A stretch of DNA of 64,000 bases from Shimia sp040370365 (GCF_040370365.1 NZ_BAABWQ010000003.1:434001-498000); one strand, 5' to 3'. Numbered from the stretch's first letter, positions 1-8,529 are shown. Numbers and translations are program-made. The notes: a model not told the origin generated them from the letters alone.

Positions 1-1825
1 CAGCAAAAACCACAAACTGCGTACCATCACCAGCCATCTGCTGCTCTGCAAGTACGCTTGGATCAGCACTGTCCAGACGTAAGATGTCAGCGGCCATGCG
101 CCAATCACGATTGGCCTTCCACCAAGCCGTCACCTCGGTCAAAACTTGGGCCTCTGCCTCGGTCAACTCGCGTGGGTCCATTTCAAAGCCCATATGGCGC
201 TGCGCCGCCACCCATGCCCGAAATGCGATATCATGCACCCGCCCGGATGTATGGCAATGGCGCGGCCCAACATGGCTGCCGGTGATCGCCGCCGGCAACA
301 TCAATGCCGCATCATGCTGAATGCGCAACCGCTCTTGTGCGTCATTGCTGTCGCTCAACCAAACCCGCTGCGTGTGTTTCAGGATGCCTGCATCAATACG
401 GCCACCACCAGATGCACAGCTCTCGATTTCCACTGTTGGGAAATCTGCCCGCAGCTGCGCCATGAGCGCGTAAACACCTTCGGCCTGCGTCGCGTCTGAA
501 ATGGGCAGCAACCGGTTATGATCCCACTTAATGTAGTCAACGTCATGCGTACTCAAAACCGCTGCGATTTTGTCGTACAGATACGCCCGCACCTCCGGGT
601 TCGCCAGATCCAACACACGCTGCTGGCGCCCCTCGATCTGATCGACCGCGCCAAGCACCCATTCCGGATGCGCCCGCGCCAAATCACTGTCCATGTTGAC
701 CATTTCTGGCTCAAACCACAGACCGAACACCATGCCCAAAGAGTGCACATGATCAATCAGAGGCGTCAGACCATCCGGCCACTTGCGCGGATCAATATCC
801 CAATCCCCAAGGCTTGAGGTGTCATCGTCCCGTTTGCCAAACCAACCGTCGTCTAACACAAACCGCTCCGCGCCCAGCGTGGCCGCGCGATCCGCAATCG
901 CCTTCAGTTCCTGCAGGTCGTGGTCAAAGTAAATGGCTTCCCAGCAATTGTAATGCACGGGGCGCGGCCGCTCAGGATGAGGCCAAGTCACAACTCGATC
1001 CCTCAAGTGCCGCTGAAACGCCACCGCACATCCGTTGAGACCTGCCTCCGAAACCGACATGTACAGTTTCGATGTCTCAAAATGCGCACCCGCAGGCCGT
1101 GTGCCTGTCGCATGGCCCCATTGGATTTGCCGCCGCCCATCGGGCAGTTCTTCTGCATACATCACATGGCCACCGGACCAGCCATAATGCATGGCGAAAA
1201 CCGCTCCTTGCGTGTTGGTCGCGCCGCGCTCGGGAAAATAGGCAATCGGCGGATGTTCATGTCCAGACCGGCCGCTCCGCGCTTCGCGCATGAGCAGCCC
1301 AGCACGCCACGGGCTCCGTTCCAATTGAAACTCGCCAATCCAACGGCCCGTAAAGTGAAGAATGTCCTCGCCATATTGCGGCCCCGGCAACACCGGCGCA
1401 GCCAGATGGTGCAGCGCGACCACCCCGTCGGCGTCCAAGGTCGTCTTTGCGGAAATCACATCTCCTTCCACCGCGAAGGTGAAGGTCAATGTGAGTTTTT
1501 CCGTTGCATCGCGGCACACAAACCGCAAACCATCTGCCTCTGTCAGCAAAAACCTCGGATGTAGCGCAACACCGTCACGGTATGCCACCAACCCGGCCTG
1601 CCCCTGAAAACTATTGCCAGCTTCAGGGCACAAAGACAGCTCCGGCAGGACGTCAATCATCCCACCTGTCACATCGCGTGCAACGCCTGCGGCCAAGCTT
1701 GACACGTCCACTGACGTTGGCAAAGCAGCGCCCCAGTACAGCGCGCCGGGAATGCCGCCGCTTGACGCAAGCACCAAGGTCTGACCCGGCGCATCAATGC
1801 GCCAGGTTTGAACGTCTTTCGTCAC
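1..1825 (-). CDS. Alpha-galactosidase, glycoside hydrolase family 36 (C-terminus beyond the window)
   Basis: Hydrolyses terminal alpha-1,6- or alpha-1,2-linked galactose from oligosaccharides or galactosyl-glycerols, probably in the cytoplasm because no signal peptide is visible. I translated an uninterrupted frame of about 608 codons from a GTG at 1825. It shows an N-terminal beta-sandwich-like region and then the GH36 (beta/alpha)8 barrel: DDGWFG near residue 330, WFEPEMVN, the nucleophile motif KWDHNR, and SCASGGGRID followed by the acid/base motif WLSDSND. GH36 enzymes are usually about 700 residues, so roughly the last 90-100 lie to the left of position 1. The GTG overlaps the TGA of the upstream permease (GTGA), which implies translational coupling and substrate-linked expression. 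The exact substrate (melibiose, raffinose, floridoside) cannot be read from the sequence. Confidence 0.9.
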   Translation of the reverse strand, partial: MTKDVQTWRIDAPGQTLVLASSGGIPGALYWGAALPTSVDVSSLAAGVARDVTGGMIDVLPELSLCPEAGNSFQGQAGLVAYRDGVALHPRFLLTEADGLRFVCRDATEKLTLTFTFAVEGDVISAKTTLDADGVVALHHLAAPVLPGPQYGEDILHFTGRWIGEFQLERSPWRAGLLMREARSGRSGHEHPPIAYFPERGATNTQGAVFAMHYGWSGGHVMYAEELPDGRRQIQWGHATGTRPAGAHFETSKLYMSVSEAGLNGCAVAFQRHLRDRVVTWPHPERPRPVHYNCWEAIYFDHDLQELKAIADRAATLGAERFVLDDGWFGKRDDDTSSLGDWDIDPRKWPDGLTPLIDHVHSLGMVFGLWFEPEMVNMDSDLARAHPEWVLGAVDQIEGRQQRVLDLANPEVRAYLYDKIAAVLSTHDVDYIKWDHNRLLPISDATQAEGVYALMAQLRADFPTVEIESCASGGGRIDAGILKHTQRVWLSDSNDAQERLRIQHDAALMLPAAITGSHVGPRHCHTSGRVHDIAFRAWVAAQRHMGFEMDPRELTEAEAQVLTEVTAWWKANRDWRMAADILRLDSADPSVLAEQQMAGDGTQFVVFA

Positions 1826-2670
1826 TTAACCGCTCCCAGCGTGAGACCGGCAATGAAGTGCCGCTGCATCAGGAAGAACATCGCCACCGGCGGCAAAGCC
1901 GCCACAATCGAACCTGCACTCATCAAGTGGTAGGCCGCGCGATATTGAGCGTTGAAAGACGTGATACCCGCTGTCACCGGCTGACTTTCAATGCCCTGTG
2001 TCAACACAACCGCCCAAAAGTAGTCATTCCAGATGAAGGTGAAAATCAACACGGACAAGGCGGCCAACGCGGGCTTCATCAACGGCAAAACAACATACCA
2101 AAAGATCCGCCACTCACTCACACCTTCAACCCGCGCAGCCTCGATCAATTCAAATGGCAAAGCCCGGATAAAGTTGCGCATGAACAAGGTGCAAAAACCG
2201 GTTTGGAACGCCACATGGAACAGCACCAATCCGGTCTTGGTGTTATACAAGCCCAACTCAAGTGTCAGATCCCGCACAGGCACCATCAGGATCTGGAACG
2301 GCACAAAGTTGCCCGCAACAAACATAAAGAAGATCCAGAGGTTGGCGCGAAACTTGTAGATGCCAAGTGCAAAGCCCGTCATCGAACTCAGTGCAACCGC
2401 GCCGATCACAGTCGGGATGGTGATCATAAAGGAGTTCAGCAGATAGCGCGGCATGTCGGAATTGAAAAAGACTTGCCCATAGTTGGCGCCGCCCTCAAAA
2501 CTGGAGGGCCAGCCCCAATAGTTGCCAGAGGTAAAATCCGCATCAGGTTTGATCGAGAACAGCGCAACAGCCAACAAGGGCGCAAGCCAAAACAGAAGCG
2601 CAACAGGCAGCATCGATTTATAGGCAAGCTGCGCAGATTGCGATTGTTTTTCAATGGGTTTCGGAAACAT
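1822..2670 (-). CDS. Sugar ABC transporter permease, MalG type
   Basis: Second inner-membrane subunit of a CUT1-type carbohydrate importer. The 282-residue protein has an N-terminal membrane helix (LLFWLAPLLAVALF), further hydrophobic segments, and the cytoplasmic EAA loop EAARVEGVSEWRIFW that docks on the ATPase. I chose the ATG at 2670 because it sits one base after the stop of the preceding permease and has a purine-rich GAAGGGG upstream. A longer reading frame from 2718 would run into the upstream gene. The end overlaps the start of the alpha-galactosidase by four bases. Part of the operon binding protein - permease - permease - alpha-galactosidase. Confidence 0.92.
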   Translation of the reverse strand: MFPKPIEKQSQSAQLAYKSMLPVALLFWLAPLLAVALFSIKPDADFTSGNYWGWPSSFEGGANYGQVFFNSDMPRYLLNSFMITIPTVIGAVALSSMTGFALGIYKFRANLWIFFMFVAGNFVPFQILMVPVRDLTLELGLYNTKTGLVLFHVAFQTGFCTLFMRNFIRALPFELIEAARVEGVSEWRIFWYVVLPLMKPALAALSVLIFTFIWNDYFWAVVLTQGIESQPVTAGITSFNAQYRAAYHLMSAGSIVAALPPVAMFFLMQRHFIAGLTLGAVK

Positions 2671-2671
2671 C

Positions 2672-3598
2672 TCAGTGCCCCTTCTCTTCGCGATACATCG
2701 ACCACAAGAAGTAGGCAATGAAGCACAGCATGATCATGAACAGCACCACAGCAATTGCCGCGCCATAGCCCATACGGAAACCATATTCCGACAGCGCCAC
2801 TTCGAACATGTAGTAAGCCAACACGCGCGAGCTGCCAAACGGGCCGCCCTGCGTCATGATGGAAATCAAATCAAACGACCGCAGCGCGCCAATGATGGTC
2901 ACAACAAATGCGATAAACGTCGCGGGGCGCAGTTGCGGCAAAATGATGTTCCAAAGCATCTTCCAACCTTTGGCACCATCCAACCGCCCGGCTTCGATTT
3001 GCTCGGGGTCCACAGCGTTCAGGCCTGTAAGGTACAAGATCATGCAATAGGCGGTCTGCGGCCATAGGCCAGCAGCGACGATGCCGTAGGTCACAAGGTC
3101 TTCGTTGCCCAGCACGTTGATTGGGCCCAAACCGACAACACCCAGAATGCTGTTCAGCAATCCAAAGTTCGGGTCATAAAACCAGCTGAACACCAATCCA
3201 ACAACCACCTGCGAGATCACAAACGGAAAGAAGAACAAGGATTTGTAGATGCGGATGCCGCGCACGGTCTGGTTCAAAAACAACGCAATGAACAACCCTG
3301 CAGGGATGGCAAGAAGGTAGAGAAACAGCCAAAGAACGTTGTTTTTCAACGATATAAAAAAGGCGTCTCGATCTGTGTATTCCCAATAAAGGTCTTCGTA
3401 GTTGCGCATACCTACATAGGTTTTTTCGCCAAGTCCGTCCCACTCGTAGAGAGACAGATTGAAAGATTGAAAAACCGGCGCGATTACATAAACCGCAAAG
3501 AACAAAATACCTGGCGCCAGAAAAAGCCAGGGCGCAATACGCTGTTGATTGCGGTGAAACCAGCTTTCGGTCTCAGGAGCTTCAGAAGAAACGGTCAT
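2672..3598 (-). CDS. Sugar ABC transporter permease, MalF type
   Basis: First inner-membrane subunit of the same CUT1 importer, 308 residues. It begins with a short cytoplasmic segment, then a hydrophobic helix (IAPWLFLAPGILFFAVYVIAP), five or so more helices, and the EAA loop EAGRLDGAKGWKMLWNIILP in the C-terminal half. The length and the absence of a large periplasmic loop match the short LacF/UgpA-type permeases rather than enterobacterial MalF. The gene lies 100 bases downstream of the binding protein, separated by a stable hairpin, and one base ahead of the next permease. Confidence 0.92.
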   Translation of the reverse strand: MTVSSEAPETESWFHRNQQRIAPWLFLAPGILFFAVYVIAPVFQSFNLSLYEWDGLGEKTYVGMRNYEDLYWEYTDRDAFFISLKNNVLWLFLYLLAIPAGLFIALFLNQTVRGIRIYKSLFFFPFVISQVVVGLVFSWFYDPNFGLLNSILGVVGLGPINVLGNEDLVTYGIVAAGLWPQTAYCMILYLTGLNAVDPEQIEAGRLDGAKGWKMLWNIILPQLRPATFIAFVVTIIGALRSFDLISIMTQGGPFGSSRVLAYYMFEVALSEYGFRMGYGAAIAVVLFMIMLCFIAYFLWSMYREEKGH

Positions 3599-3662
3599 AA
3601 CGTAACCCGGGATTTGAGAGTGGAAAGGCGGAGATTGCCCCCGCCCATCCTTTCAGATGAAG

Positions 3663-3689
3663 GTCAGGCCGCCGACTGGCAGGCCCGAC
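3663..3689 (-). promoter_or_regulatory. Hairpin between binding-protein and permease genes
   Basis: Nine bases after the binding-protein stop, the minus-strand RNA can fold GUCGGGCC-(U)-GCC around a 4-base loop with GGC-GGCCUGAC, using one bulged base and one G-U pair. No T-run follows, so it is more likely a 3'-end stabiliser or partial attenuator that keeps binding-protein mRNA in excess over permease mRNA, as known in many ABC operons, than a full terminator. The function is inferred from position. Confidence 0.5.
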
Positions 3690-3698
3690 ACAATGTCA

Positions 3699-4955
3699 TC
3701 ACTTGTAGATACGGCCGCGTGCGCGCTCGAGTTTCGCAAGGATTTTGTCCAGCTCATCAGGCTTAACCATGAACTCCTGGAAACCTTCCATGGAAGCTTT
3801 GGCCATTTCTGCACCTGTGTCGCGATCCCAGAACTGGGCCACACCACCGGTGGAGTTGGTGGACAACATCTCAAAGCCCTGCTGCAGGAATTTATCATCA
3901 TCCACGCTGGAGGCTGCGTTTACAGGCAGCTGACCCAGGTTTTTACCGTTGTTGATGATGGTCTGCTCTTCTGGCGAAGTGGCAAAGCGCAGGAATTCAC
4001 GTGCAGCTTCTTTGTTCTTCGCATTCGCAGGAATGTGGAACGTATCGGTTGGCGCATCTTCAGACAGCGCAACCTCTGGGTTGATCTTCGGGAACTGATA
4101 GAAGTCCAGTTGATCATCAGACAGACCTGCTTCACGCAGTGGTGCCACAGCAAAGTTGCCCATCAGGTACGCAGCGGCTTCGCCTTTGACCATGAAGGGC
4201 AGTGCTTCCTGCCAGCTGTATGTCTGGTGGTCAGCAATGAAGCCGCCCATGTCGATCAGCTCTTTCCAGTTCATGAAAGTCGCTTTGACACGCTCATCTT
4301 CCCAAGACACGTTGCCCGCAGCCAGATCCATGTGGAAATCAAAGCCGTTGGTGCGCATGTTCAGATAGTCAAACCAACCGCCAGCGGTCCACAGGTATTT
4401 GGTACCAATGGTGTAGCACGCACGACCAGAATCGACGATCTTGGCACAGTTCGCTTTTTCTTCGTCCCATGAGGTTGGCTCAGACAGACCCAGTTCAGCG
4501 AAGATGTCTTTGCGGTAGTACACGCCCCACTGGTAGTAGGTATAGGCGACGCCCCACTGCTTGTCGTCGATGGTCAGCGCACCTTTGGTGGACGCCAGAC
4601 CTTCTGCGATTGCAGGCTCGGCATAGAGATCAGAAACGTCTTCAAACAGACCTGCCTCTACATATGGGCGCATGCGGTTGGCCGCATACCATGTGGCAAC
4701 ATCCGGCGCGTTGGCAGTCAAGAAGTTACGGATTTGAGTCTTGTAAGCTTCACGATCGATCACCGTTGTTTCGATGTTCAAATCTGGATGTTGTTCGCCA
4801 AAACGCGCAATCATTGCTTCCATTGTCGCACGTGGCGCAGGGTTTGATGTGTCCAAGAAAATGGACAGGTCACCTGTCAGTTCAGCTGAAGCAGGCACGG
4901 CAAACGCCGACGAAACCGCAAGCGCGGCTGCGGTTGTTTTCATTTTGGATAGCAT
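3699..4955 (-). CDS. Carbohydrate ABC transporter substrate-binding protein
   Basis: Periplasmic receptor that delivers sugar to the two downstream permeases. It has 418 residues with a Sec signal peptide (MLSKMKTTAAALAVSSAFAV then PASA cleavage site) and a family 1 solute-binding fold: an early strand-turn SIFLDTSNPAP, the segment RFGEQHPDLNIET, and the conserved DVATWYAANRMRPYVEAG. The ATG at 4955 is chosen over an upstream in-frame ATG at 4976 because GGGAGGACACT lies directly before it. Family knowledge only says sugar. The neighbouring GH36 enzyme suggests an alpha-galactoside. Confidence 0.93.
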   Translation of the reverse strand: MLSKMKTTAAALAVSSAFAVPASAELTGDLSIFLDTSNPAPRATMEAMIARFGEQHPDLNIETTVIDREAYKTQIRNFLTANAPDVATWYAANRMRPYVEAGLFEDVSDLYAEPAIAEGLASTKGALTIDDKQWGVAYTYYQWGVYYRKDIFAELGLSEPTSWDEEKANCAKIVDSGRACYTIGTKYLWTAGGWFDYLNMRTNGFDFHMDLAAGNVSWEDERVKATFMNWKELIDMGGFIADHQTYSWQEALPFMVKGEAAAYLMGNFAVAPLREAGLSDDQLDFYQFPKINPEVALSEDAPTDTFHIPANAKNKEAAREFLRFATSPEEQTIINNGKNLGQLPVNAASSVDDDKFLQQGFEMLSTNSTGGVAQFWDRDTGAEMAKASMEGFQEFMVKPDELDKILAKLERARGRIYK

Positions 4956-4992
4956 AGTGTCCTCCCTGAGATCCAAAAATCATGCAATTTTC

Positions 4993-5011
4993 GGTTTCAT
5001 TATTTGAAACC
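4993..5011. promoter_or_regulatory. Perfect palindromic operator, probable IclR-family site
   Basis: GGTTTCA-TTATT-TGAAACC is a perfect 7-base inverted repeat with a 5-base AT spacer in the 149-base divergent region between the binding-protein start and the iclR-type gene. The TTTCA...TGAAA form resembles known IclR-family operators. A weaker related copy (TTTTACATATTGAAA) follows at about 5014-5028. It is most simply read as the site through which the divergent regulator controls both transcripts. Confidence 0.65.
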
Positions 5012-5104
5012 ACGTTTTACATATTGAAATCTACACACGGTTGCGGCTAGGTTGTCAACAGATTCCTGCACCTGCGCAGGAAAGTGGAGGAGATACGGAA
5101 CCAT

Positions 5105-5896
5105 ATGTCTGGGGACGGTACAGTTGGAAAAGCACTTAAGGTGCTGGATCAGGTCGCGGCCTTTAAGCGCCCTGTGCGCTTTGGTGAATTGCAGGAACAC
5201 AGTGATTTTCCGAAGGCGACCCTCTATCGGTTTTTGCAAACACTCACCAATCAAGGCATGCTGGCCTATGACGCGGAGCGGCAAACCTACACACTCGGCA
5301 TTCGCCTTGTGCGGTTGGCCCACGCGGCTTGGACACAAAGCTCTCTTGCCCCGATCGCACGTCCTTTTTTAGACAACCTTTCAAAGGCATGCGATGAAAC
5401 CGTTCACTTGGCCCAACTCGACGCGTCACAGGTGCTTTATGTGGACAAGCGTAACGCGCGAGAACCCGTTGAGATGTATTCCCAAGCCGGCAAAGTGGGC
5501 CCGACCTATTGCACCGGTGTCGGTAAAGCCATGTTGGCATTTCTGGACGAAGAGACTTTGGAGCGCACCATCGCGCAGCAGAGTTTCCATCGGTTCACGC
5601 CTTCGACACTGGCCTCCGAGGCTGAGCTGCGCGCCGAACTAAAGGCCATCCGCGAACGTGGCTACGGATTTGATCGCGAAGAACATGAGCCCGGCATCGT
5701 GTGTATCGCAGCCCCGATTCGCACCCCAAGTGGGCAATTGCTCGGAGCGCTTTCTGTGACGGGCCCAACCAGCCGCACATCTCTTGAACAACTAGAAACC
5801 TGGGCGCCGCGCGTGACTGACACCGCCGCCCAAATTGGACGGGAGGCCCAAGCATGGCGTTTCCCCGAAACTCATAGACAAAAGGTAACATCATGA
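5105..5896 (+). CDS. IclR-family transcriptional regulator
   Basis: Ligand-responsive DNA-binding protein of about 263 residues. The N-terminal winged helix-turn-helix is visible (ALKVLDQVAAF..., then FPKATLYRFLQTLTNQGML as recognition region), followed by the IclR effector domain (SQAGKVGPTYCTGVGKAMLAF, ...EHEPGIVCIAAPIR, GALSVTGP). The ATG at 5105 follows GGAGGAG by 12 bases. A GTG at 5084 in the same frame is possible but would itself overlap that ribosome-binding site. The stop overlaps the ATG of the ATPase gene by four bases, so regulator and ATPase are coupled, and the sugar operon diverges from it. It probably represses or activates both arms through the palindrome at 4993. Confidence 0.9.
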   Translation: MSGDGTVGKALKVLDQVAAFKRPVRFGELQEHSDFPKATLYRFLQTLTNQGMLAYDAERQTYTLGIRLVRLAHAAWTQSSLAPIARPFLDNLSKACDETVHLAQLDASQVLYVDKRNAREPVEMYSQAGKVGPTYCTGVGKAMLAFLDEETLERTIAQQSFHRFTPSTLASEAELRAELKAIRERGYGFDREEHEPGIVCIAAPIRTPSGQLLGALSVTGPTSRTSLEQLETWAPRVTDTAAQIGREAQAWRFPETHRQKVTS

Positions 5897-6951
5897 CTGG
5901 CGTAACGCTGAATAAAGCGATCAAGAAATACGGCGAAACGCAGGTGATCCATGGGATCGATCTGGAAATCGAAGACGGCGAGTTTTGCGTGTTCGTTGGC
6001 CCGTCTGGCTGTGGTAAATCCACGCTGTTGCGCATGATTGCGGGTCTGGAGGAAACCACAGATGGCGCGATCAATATCGGCCAGCGCGATGTGACCCATA
6101 TGGATCCAGCCAAACGTGGGGTCGCGATGGTGTTTCAAACCTATGCGCTGTACCCCCACATGACTGTTGCGGAAAACATGGGGTTCGGCCTGCGCATGAA
6201 CGGCGTTCCAAAGCCGGAAATCAACGAAAAAGTGTCCAAGGCCTCTTCGATCCTCAAATTGGACCAGTACCTCAACCGCAAACCCAAGGCGCTGTCTGGC
6301 GGCCAACGTCAGCGTGTTGCCATCGGCCGTGCCATTGTGCGTGGACCCGAAGTGTTCCTGTTTGACGAACCTCTTTCCAATTTGGATGCTGAACTGCGTG
6401 TTGAAATGCGCGTCGAGATTTCGCGTCTGCATCAGGAAATTGGCGCCACCATGATCTACGTGACTCACGATCAGGTCGAAGCGATGACCATGGCTGACAA
6501 GATTGTGGTGCTAAGAGATGGGCGCATTGAACAGGTTGGGGCACCGCTGGATCTGTACCGTGATCCCGACAACAAATTTGTGGCCGGTTTCATTGGCTCC
6601 CCTGCCATGAACTTTCTGGAATGTGACATCGTTGACGGCAAGCTGGCGCATCCTGCCTTTGCCACCCCACAGGACTGCCCGATCACATTGCCAACAGGCC
6701 TGACAAGTGTGACGGTAGGCGCGCGCCCTGAGCACATCGAGATGGATCAAAGCGCGGACCAGCTGACCATCGAGCTGACGGAAGCATTGGGCGGCGTGTC
6801 CTACTGTTATCTGACTGGTCCCAACGACACCCGTTTGATTATTGAAGAGCGCGGCGACAACCGCAGCTCTGAGGGACAAACTGTGGGCTTATCGATCCCC
6901 ACAGAGCGGCTATATCTCTTCGACCCAGAAACTGGATCGCGTTTGCGCTGA
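5893..6951 (+). CDS. Sugar ABC transporter ATP-binding protein, MalK/UgpC type
   Basis: Cytoplasmic ATPase that powers the importer encoded to its left, 352 residues. Visible motifs are Walker A GPSGCGKST near residue 37, Q-loop region VFQTYALYPHM, signature LSGGQRQR, Walker B VFLFDEPLSNLD, and the H-loop YVTHD. The C-terminal third carries the TOBE-type regulatory domain found in MalK-like subunits. Its start overlaps the iclR-type stop (ATGA). Placing the ATPase with the regulator rather than with the permeases is common in alphaproteobacteria. Confidence 0.94.
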   Translation: MTGVTLNKAIKKYGETQVIHGIDLEIEDGEFCVFVGPSGCGKSTLLRMIAGLEETTDGAINIGQRDVTHMDPAKRGVAMVFQTYALYPHMTVAENMGFGLRMNGVPKPEINEKVSKASSILKLDQYLNRKPKALSGGQRQRVAIGRAIVRGPEVFLFDEPLSNLDAELRVEMRVEISRLHQEIGATMIYVTHDQVEAMTMADKIVVLRDGRIEQVGAPLDLYRDPDNKFVAGFIGSPAMNFLECDIVDGKLAHPAFATPQDCPITLPTGLTSVTVGARPEHIEMDQSADQLTIELTEALGGVSYCYLTGPNDTRLIIEERGDNRSSEGQTVGLSIPTERLYLFDPETGSRLR

Positions 6952-6982
6952 TCCTGCGCGGTCTACAGTTGGTTGTGTACAG

Positions 6983-7015
6983 AACGCCCTACTTTCCGGA
7001 GGTAGGGCGTTTTTT
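6983..7015 (+). terminator. Rho-independent terminator after the ATPase gene
   Basis: AACGCCCTAC pairs perfectly with GTAGGGCGTT around a 9-base loop and is followed by a run of T (to 7015). It ends the iclR-ATPase transcript 32 bases after its stop. Confidence 0.9.
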
Positions 7016-7138
7016 GCACGCAAAATCCGCCCGTTAGACCCCGCATCCAAGCCAGAACAAAAAAATTAAATTTAGATACAAGTTATCGCGAACCAGCTAG
7101 AGCTGTTTATACAGTTTACTTAATTGATCGGAAAATTC

Positions 7139-7933
7139 ATGACTGGTTCTACTCCGTTTGACTTAAACGGCTACATTCTCGACGTGCCTCCCACAGGCAA
7201 ATTTGCCGCTAACGCCCCCCCACTTGGCGCTTCATGGCCCAGCAGCGACGGAACACAATGCGCGGCGGCATGGATCATCTACCCGTTTATCAAGACGGAT
7301 GCGATGACCCCCGAAAGCCTGATGTCAAACATTTGGAGCATCGGTGACGGCCATCATGTCCGTGAGCTGGGTTCACAGAGTAATTTTGCGTGGCAAGAAA
7401 AGTACACAGGATCGACCTTTTTTGTCTTGCGCCCTGTGACGATGCACTACGTTTGGAGGGCCATCATAGTCGACCTCAACACGGCTGGCGGGTATTCTCA
7501 GGATCAAACCTTCCAGACCGGCGTGCAAACCTCCTCTGAGACCACCACCACTTTTGGCGAAACACTGGGCGCGGAGGCCTCTGGCAAGGTCCCATTGCTC
7601 GGCGGCATCGGCCTCAAGTTGACCGCAGCCTACAATGCAGGCTCAACCACTAAGAACGCAACCGTTCTGACCCAATCTTCCTCTGTCACGCAGCACATAA
7701 AAGCGGACCCCAACCAAACTTTTGTTCAGTGGCAACTTTTCACGCGCCACCACATCGCCCCACCAATTCTAAGCGGCATAGGTGACGCAGAACCAGACTT
7801 AGGAGCTGCCTTCTATAAAGCCTTTGATGAAAGCGGCTATGCTGCGGCAAATCCCGCAGTCGAAATTGAGCAGGCGCCCCTTCTGGCCAGTGGCCAAGGC
7901 GTGTATTCGGCCACGATGTATCCGGCCCAATAG
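7139..7933 (+). CDS. Unrecognised beta-rich protein, possible aerolysin/ETX-MTX2-like pore former
   Basis: I do not recognise this 264-residue protein with certainty. It has no signal peptide and no obvious membrane helix. The centre (about residues 120-190) alternates Ser/Thr-rich strands, a glycine-rich stretch GKVPLLGGIGLKLTAAYNAG, and a second Ser/Thr-rich strand ending in an I-K-A-D-P-N-Q-T segment. This pattern, Ser/Thr strands flanking an amphipathic hairpin and then a 'P..T' turn, is what aerolysin-type beta-pore-forming proteins look like. The N-terminal half is Trp- and Tyr-containing and could be a binding domain. The gene stands alone between two terminators in an AT-rich gap. ATG 7139 is preferred to a TTG at 7124, but the ribosome-binding site is weak. 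The call is an inference from composition. Confidence 0.55.
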   Translation: MTGSTPFDLNGYILDVPPTGKFAANAPPLGASWPSSDGTQCAAAWIIYPFIKTDAMTPESLMSNIWSIGDGHHVRELGSQSNFAWQEKYTGSTFFVLRPVTMHYVWRAIIVDLNTAGGYSQDQTFQTGVQTSSETTTTFGETLGAEASGKVPLLGGIGLKLTAAYNAGSTTKNATVLTQSSSVTQHIKADPNQTFVQWQLFTRHHIAPPILSGIGDAEPDLGAAFYKAFDESGYAAANPAVEIEQAPLLASGQGVYSATMYPAQ

Positions 7934-7941
7934 GACAAACG

Positions 7942-7991
7942 TTGGGCGCAGCCCAAGACCAACCGGCCTACGTTTCAGTCAACGTAGGCCG
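7942..7991 (+). terminator. Two tandem hairpins after the 7139 gene
   Basis: TTGGGC-GCA-GCCCAA (7942-7956) is followed by a perfect 11-base stem CGGCCTACGTT-(6 nt)-AACGTAGGCCG (7964-7991). Only a short T stretch follows. They close the transcript of the lone gene and insulate it from the convergent lectin gene. Confidence 0.65.
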
Positions 7992-8061
7992 ACTTTGACG
8001 TATCAATGTCTGAGGTCACAGCACGACACCAAGCGCGCGCACCAAAAATTGCTTGCACGCT

Positions 8062-8415
8062 TTAGTCGTCAATCACCCAATCATCCACGAAGGCAAGCTC
8101 ACCAATTGCCAGCCAAGACATGCGCACACGCGCCACACGGCTGTCGCCCCAAGTTCGGAACACCAAATGAAACCCAAGGTTGGTGACCTCTTCGGCAACC
8201 ACCTCGGCGCGAATGTTGGCCGTATTGTCCATATCCCAAAGCGACAGAGCCACCTGTACAGCGGGCGGCACGCGATACTTCGACGAGAACTTGATCAGCT
8301 TCCGGCGCTCGCGCGTACCGGCGCCGGTCCACATCTCGCCGTCTTCTTCAAAGTCCGAGAACAGGGTCTCGTCTCCCTGATCCACACCAACATAACTATT
8401 TCTAATCCGTTTCAT
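8062..8415 (-). CDS. H-type lectin domain protein
   Basis: A 117-residue protein made almost entirely of one H-type lectin domain (the Helix pomatia agglutinin fold). Typical features are GEMWTGAGTRERRKLIKFSSKY at the start of the domain, PPAVQVALSLWDMDN, VTNLGFHLVFRTWGDSRVARVR and a final W-AIGEL. The fold binds sugars such as GalNAc in animals; the bacterial ligand is unknown. No signal peptide is visible. ATG 8415 (MKRIRNSYVG) is preferred over upstream ATGs at 8445 and 8475, which lie in or next to the ATP synthase terminator. It follows atpC on the same strand. Confidence 0.8.
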   Translation of the reverse strand: MKRIRNSYVGVDQGDETLFSDFEEDGEMWTGAGTRERRKLIKFSSKYRVPPAVQVALSLWDMDNTANIRAEVVAEEVTNLGFHLVFRTWGDSRVARVRMSWLAIGELAFVDDWVIDD

Positions 8416-8464
8416 TGCGCCCAATCTGATCGGCAAATTGGACATCTTCAAGGCAAATTTCGCC

Positions 8465-8501
8465 GCAAAAAGCAAAAGGCCCCGCCTGTGATGGCGGAGC
8501 C
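8465..8501 (-). terminator. Terminator of the ATP synthase operon
   Basis: On the minus strand GGCTCCGCC-(6)-GGCGGGGCC forms a 9-base stem with one G-U pair, followed by TTTTGCTTTTT. It begins 28 bases after the atpC stop. The wobble pair only works in this direction, which supports minus-strand termination. Confidence 0.88.
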
Positions 8502-8529
8502 TCTTTCAGTTCTTAATCCTAAATGTGGA

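Noticed and set aside
1504..2721. 405-codon plus-strand frame over the alpha-galactosidase and permease
   Set aside because: Basic, low-complexity translation without motifs; the minus strand encodes clear GH36 and ABC permease proteins here.
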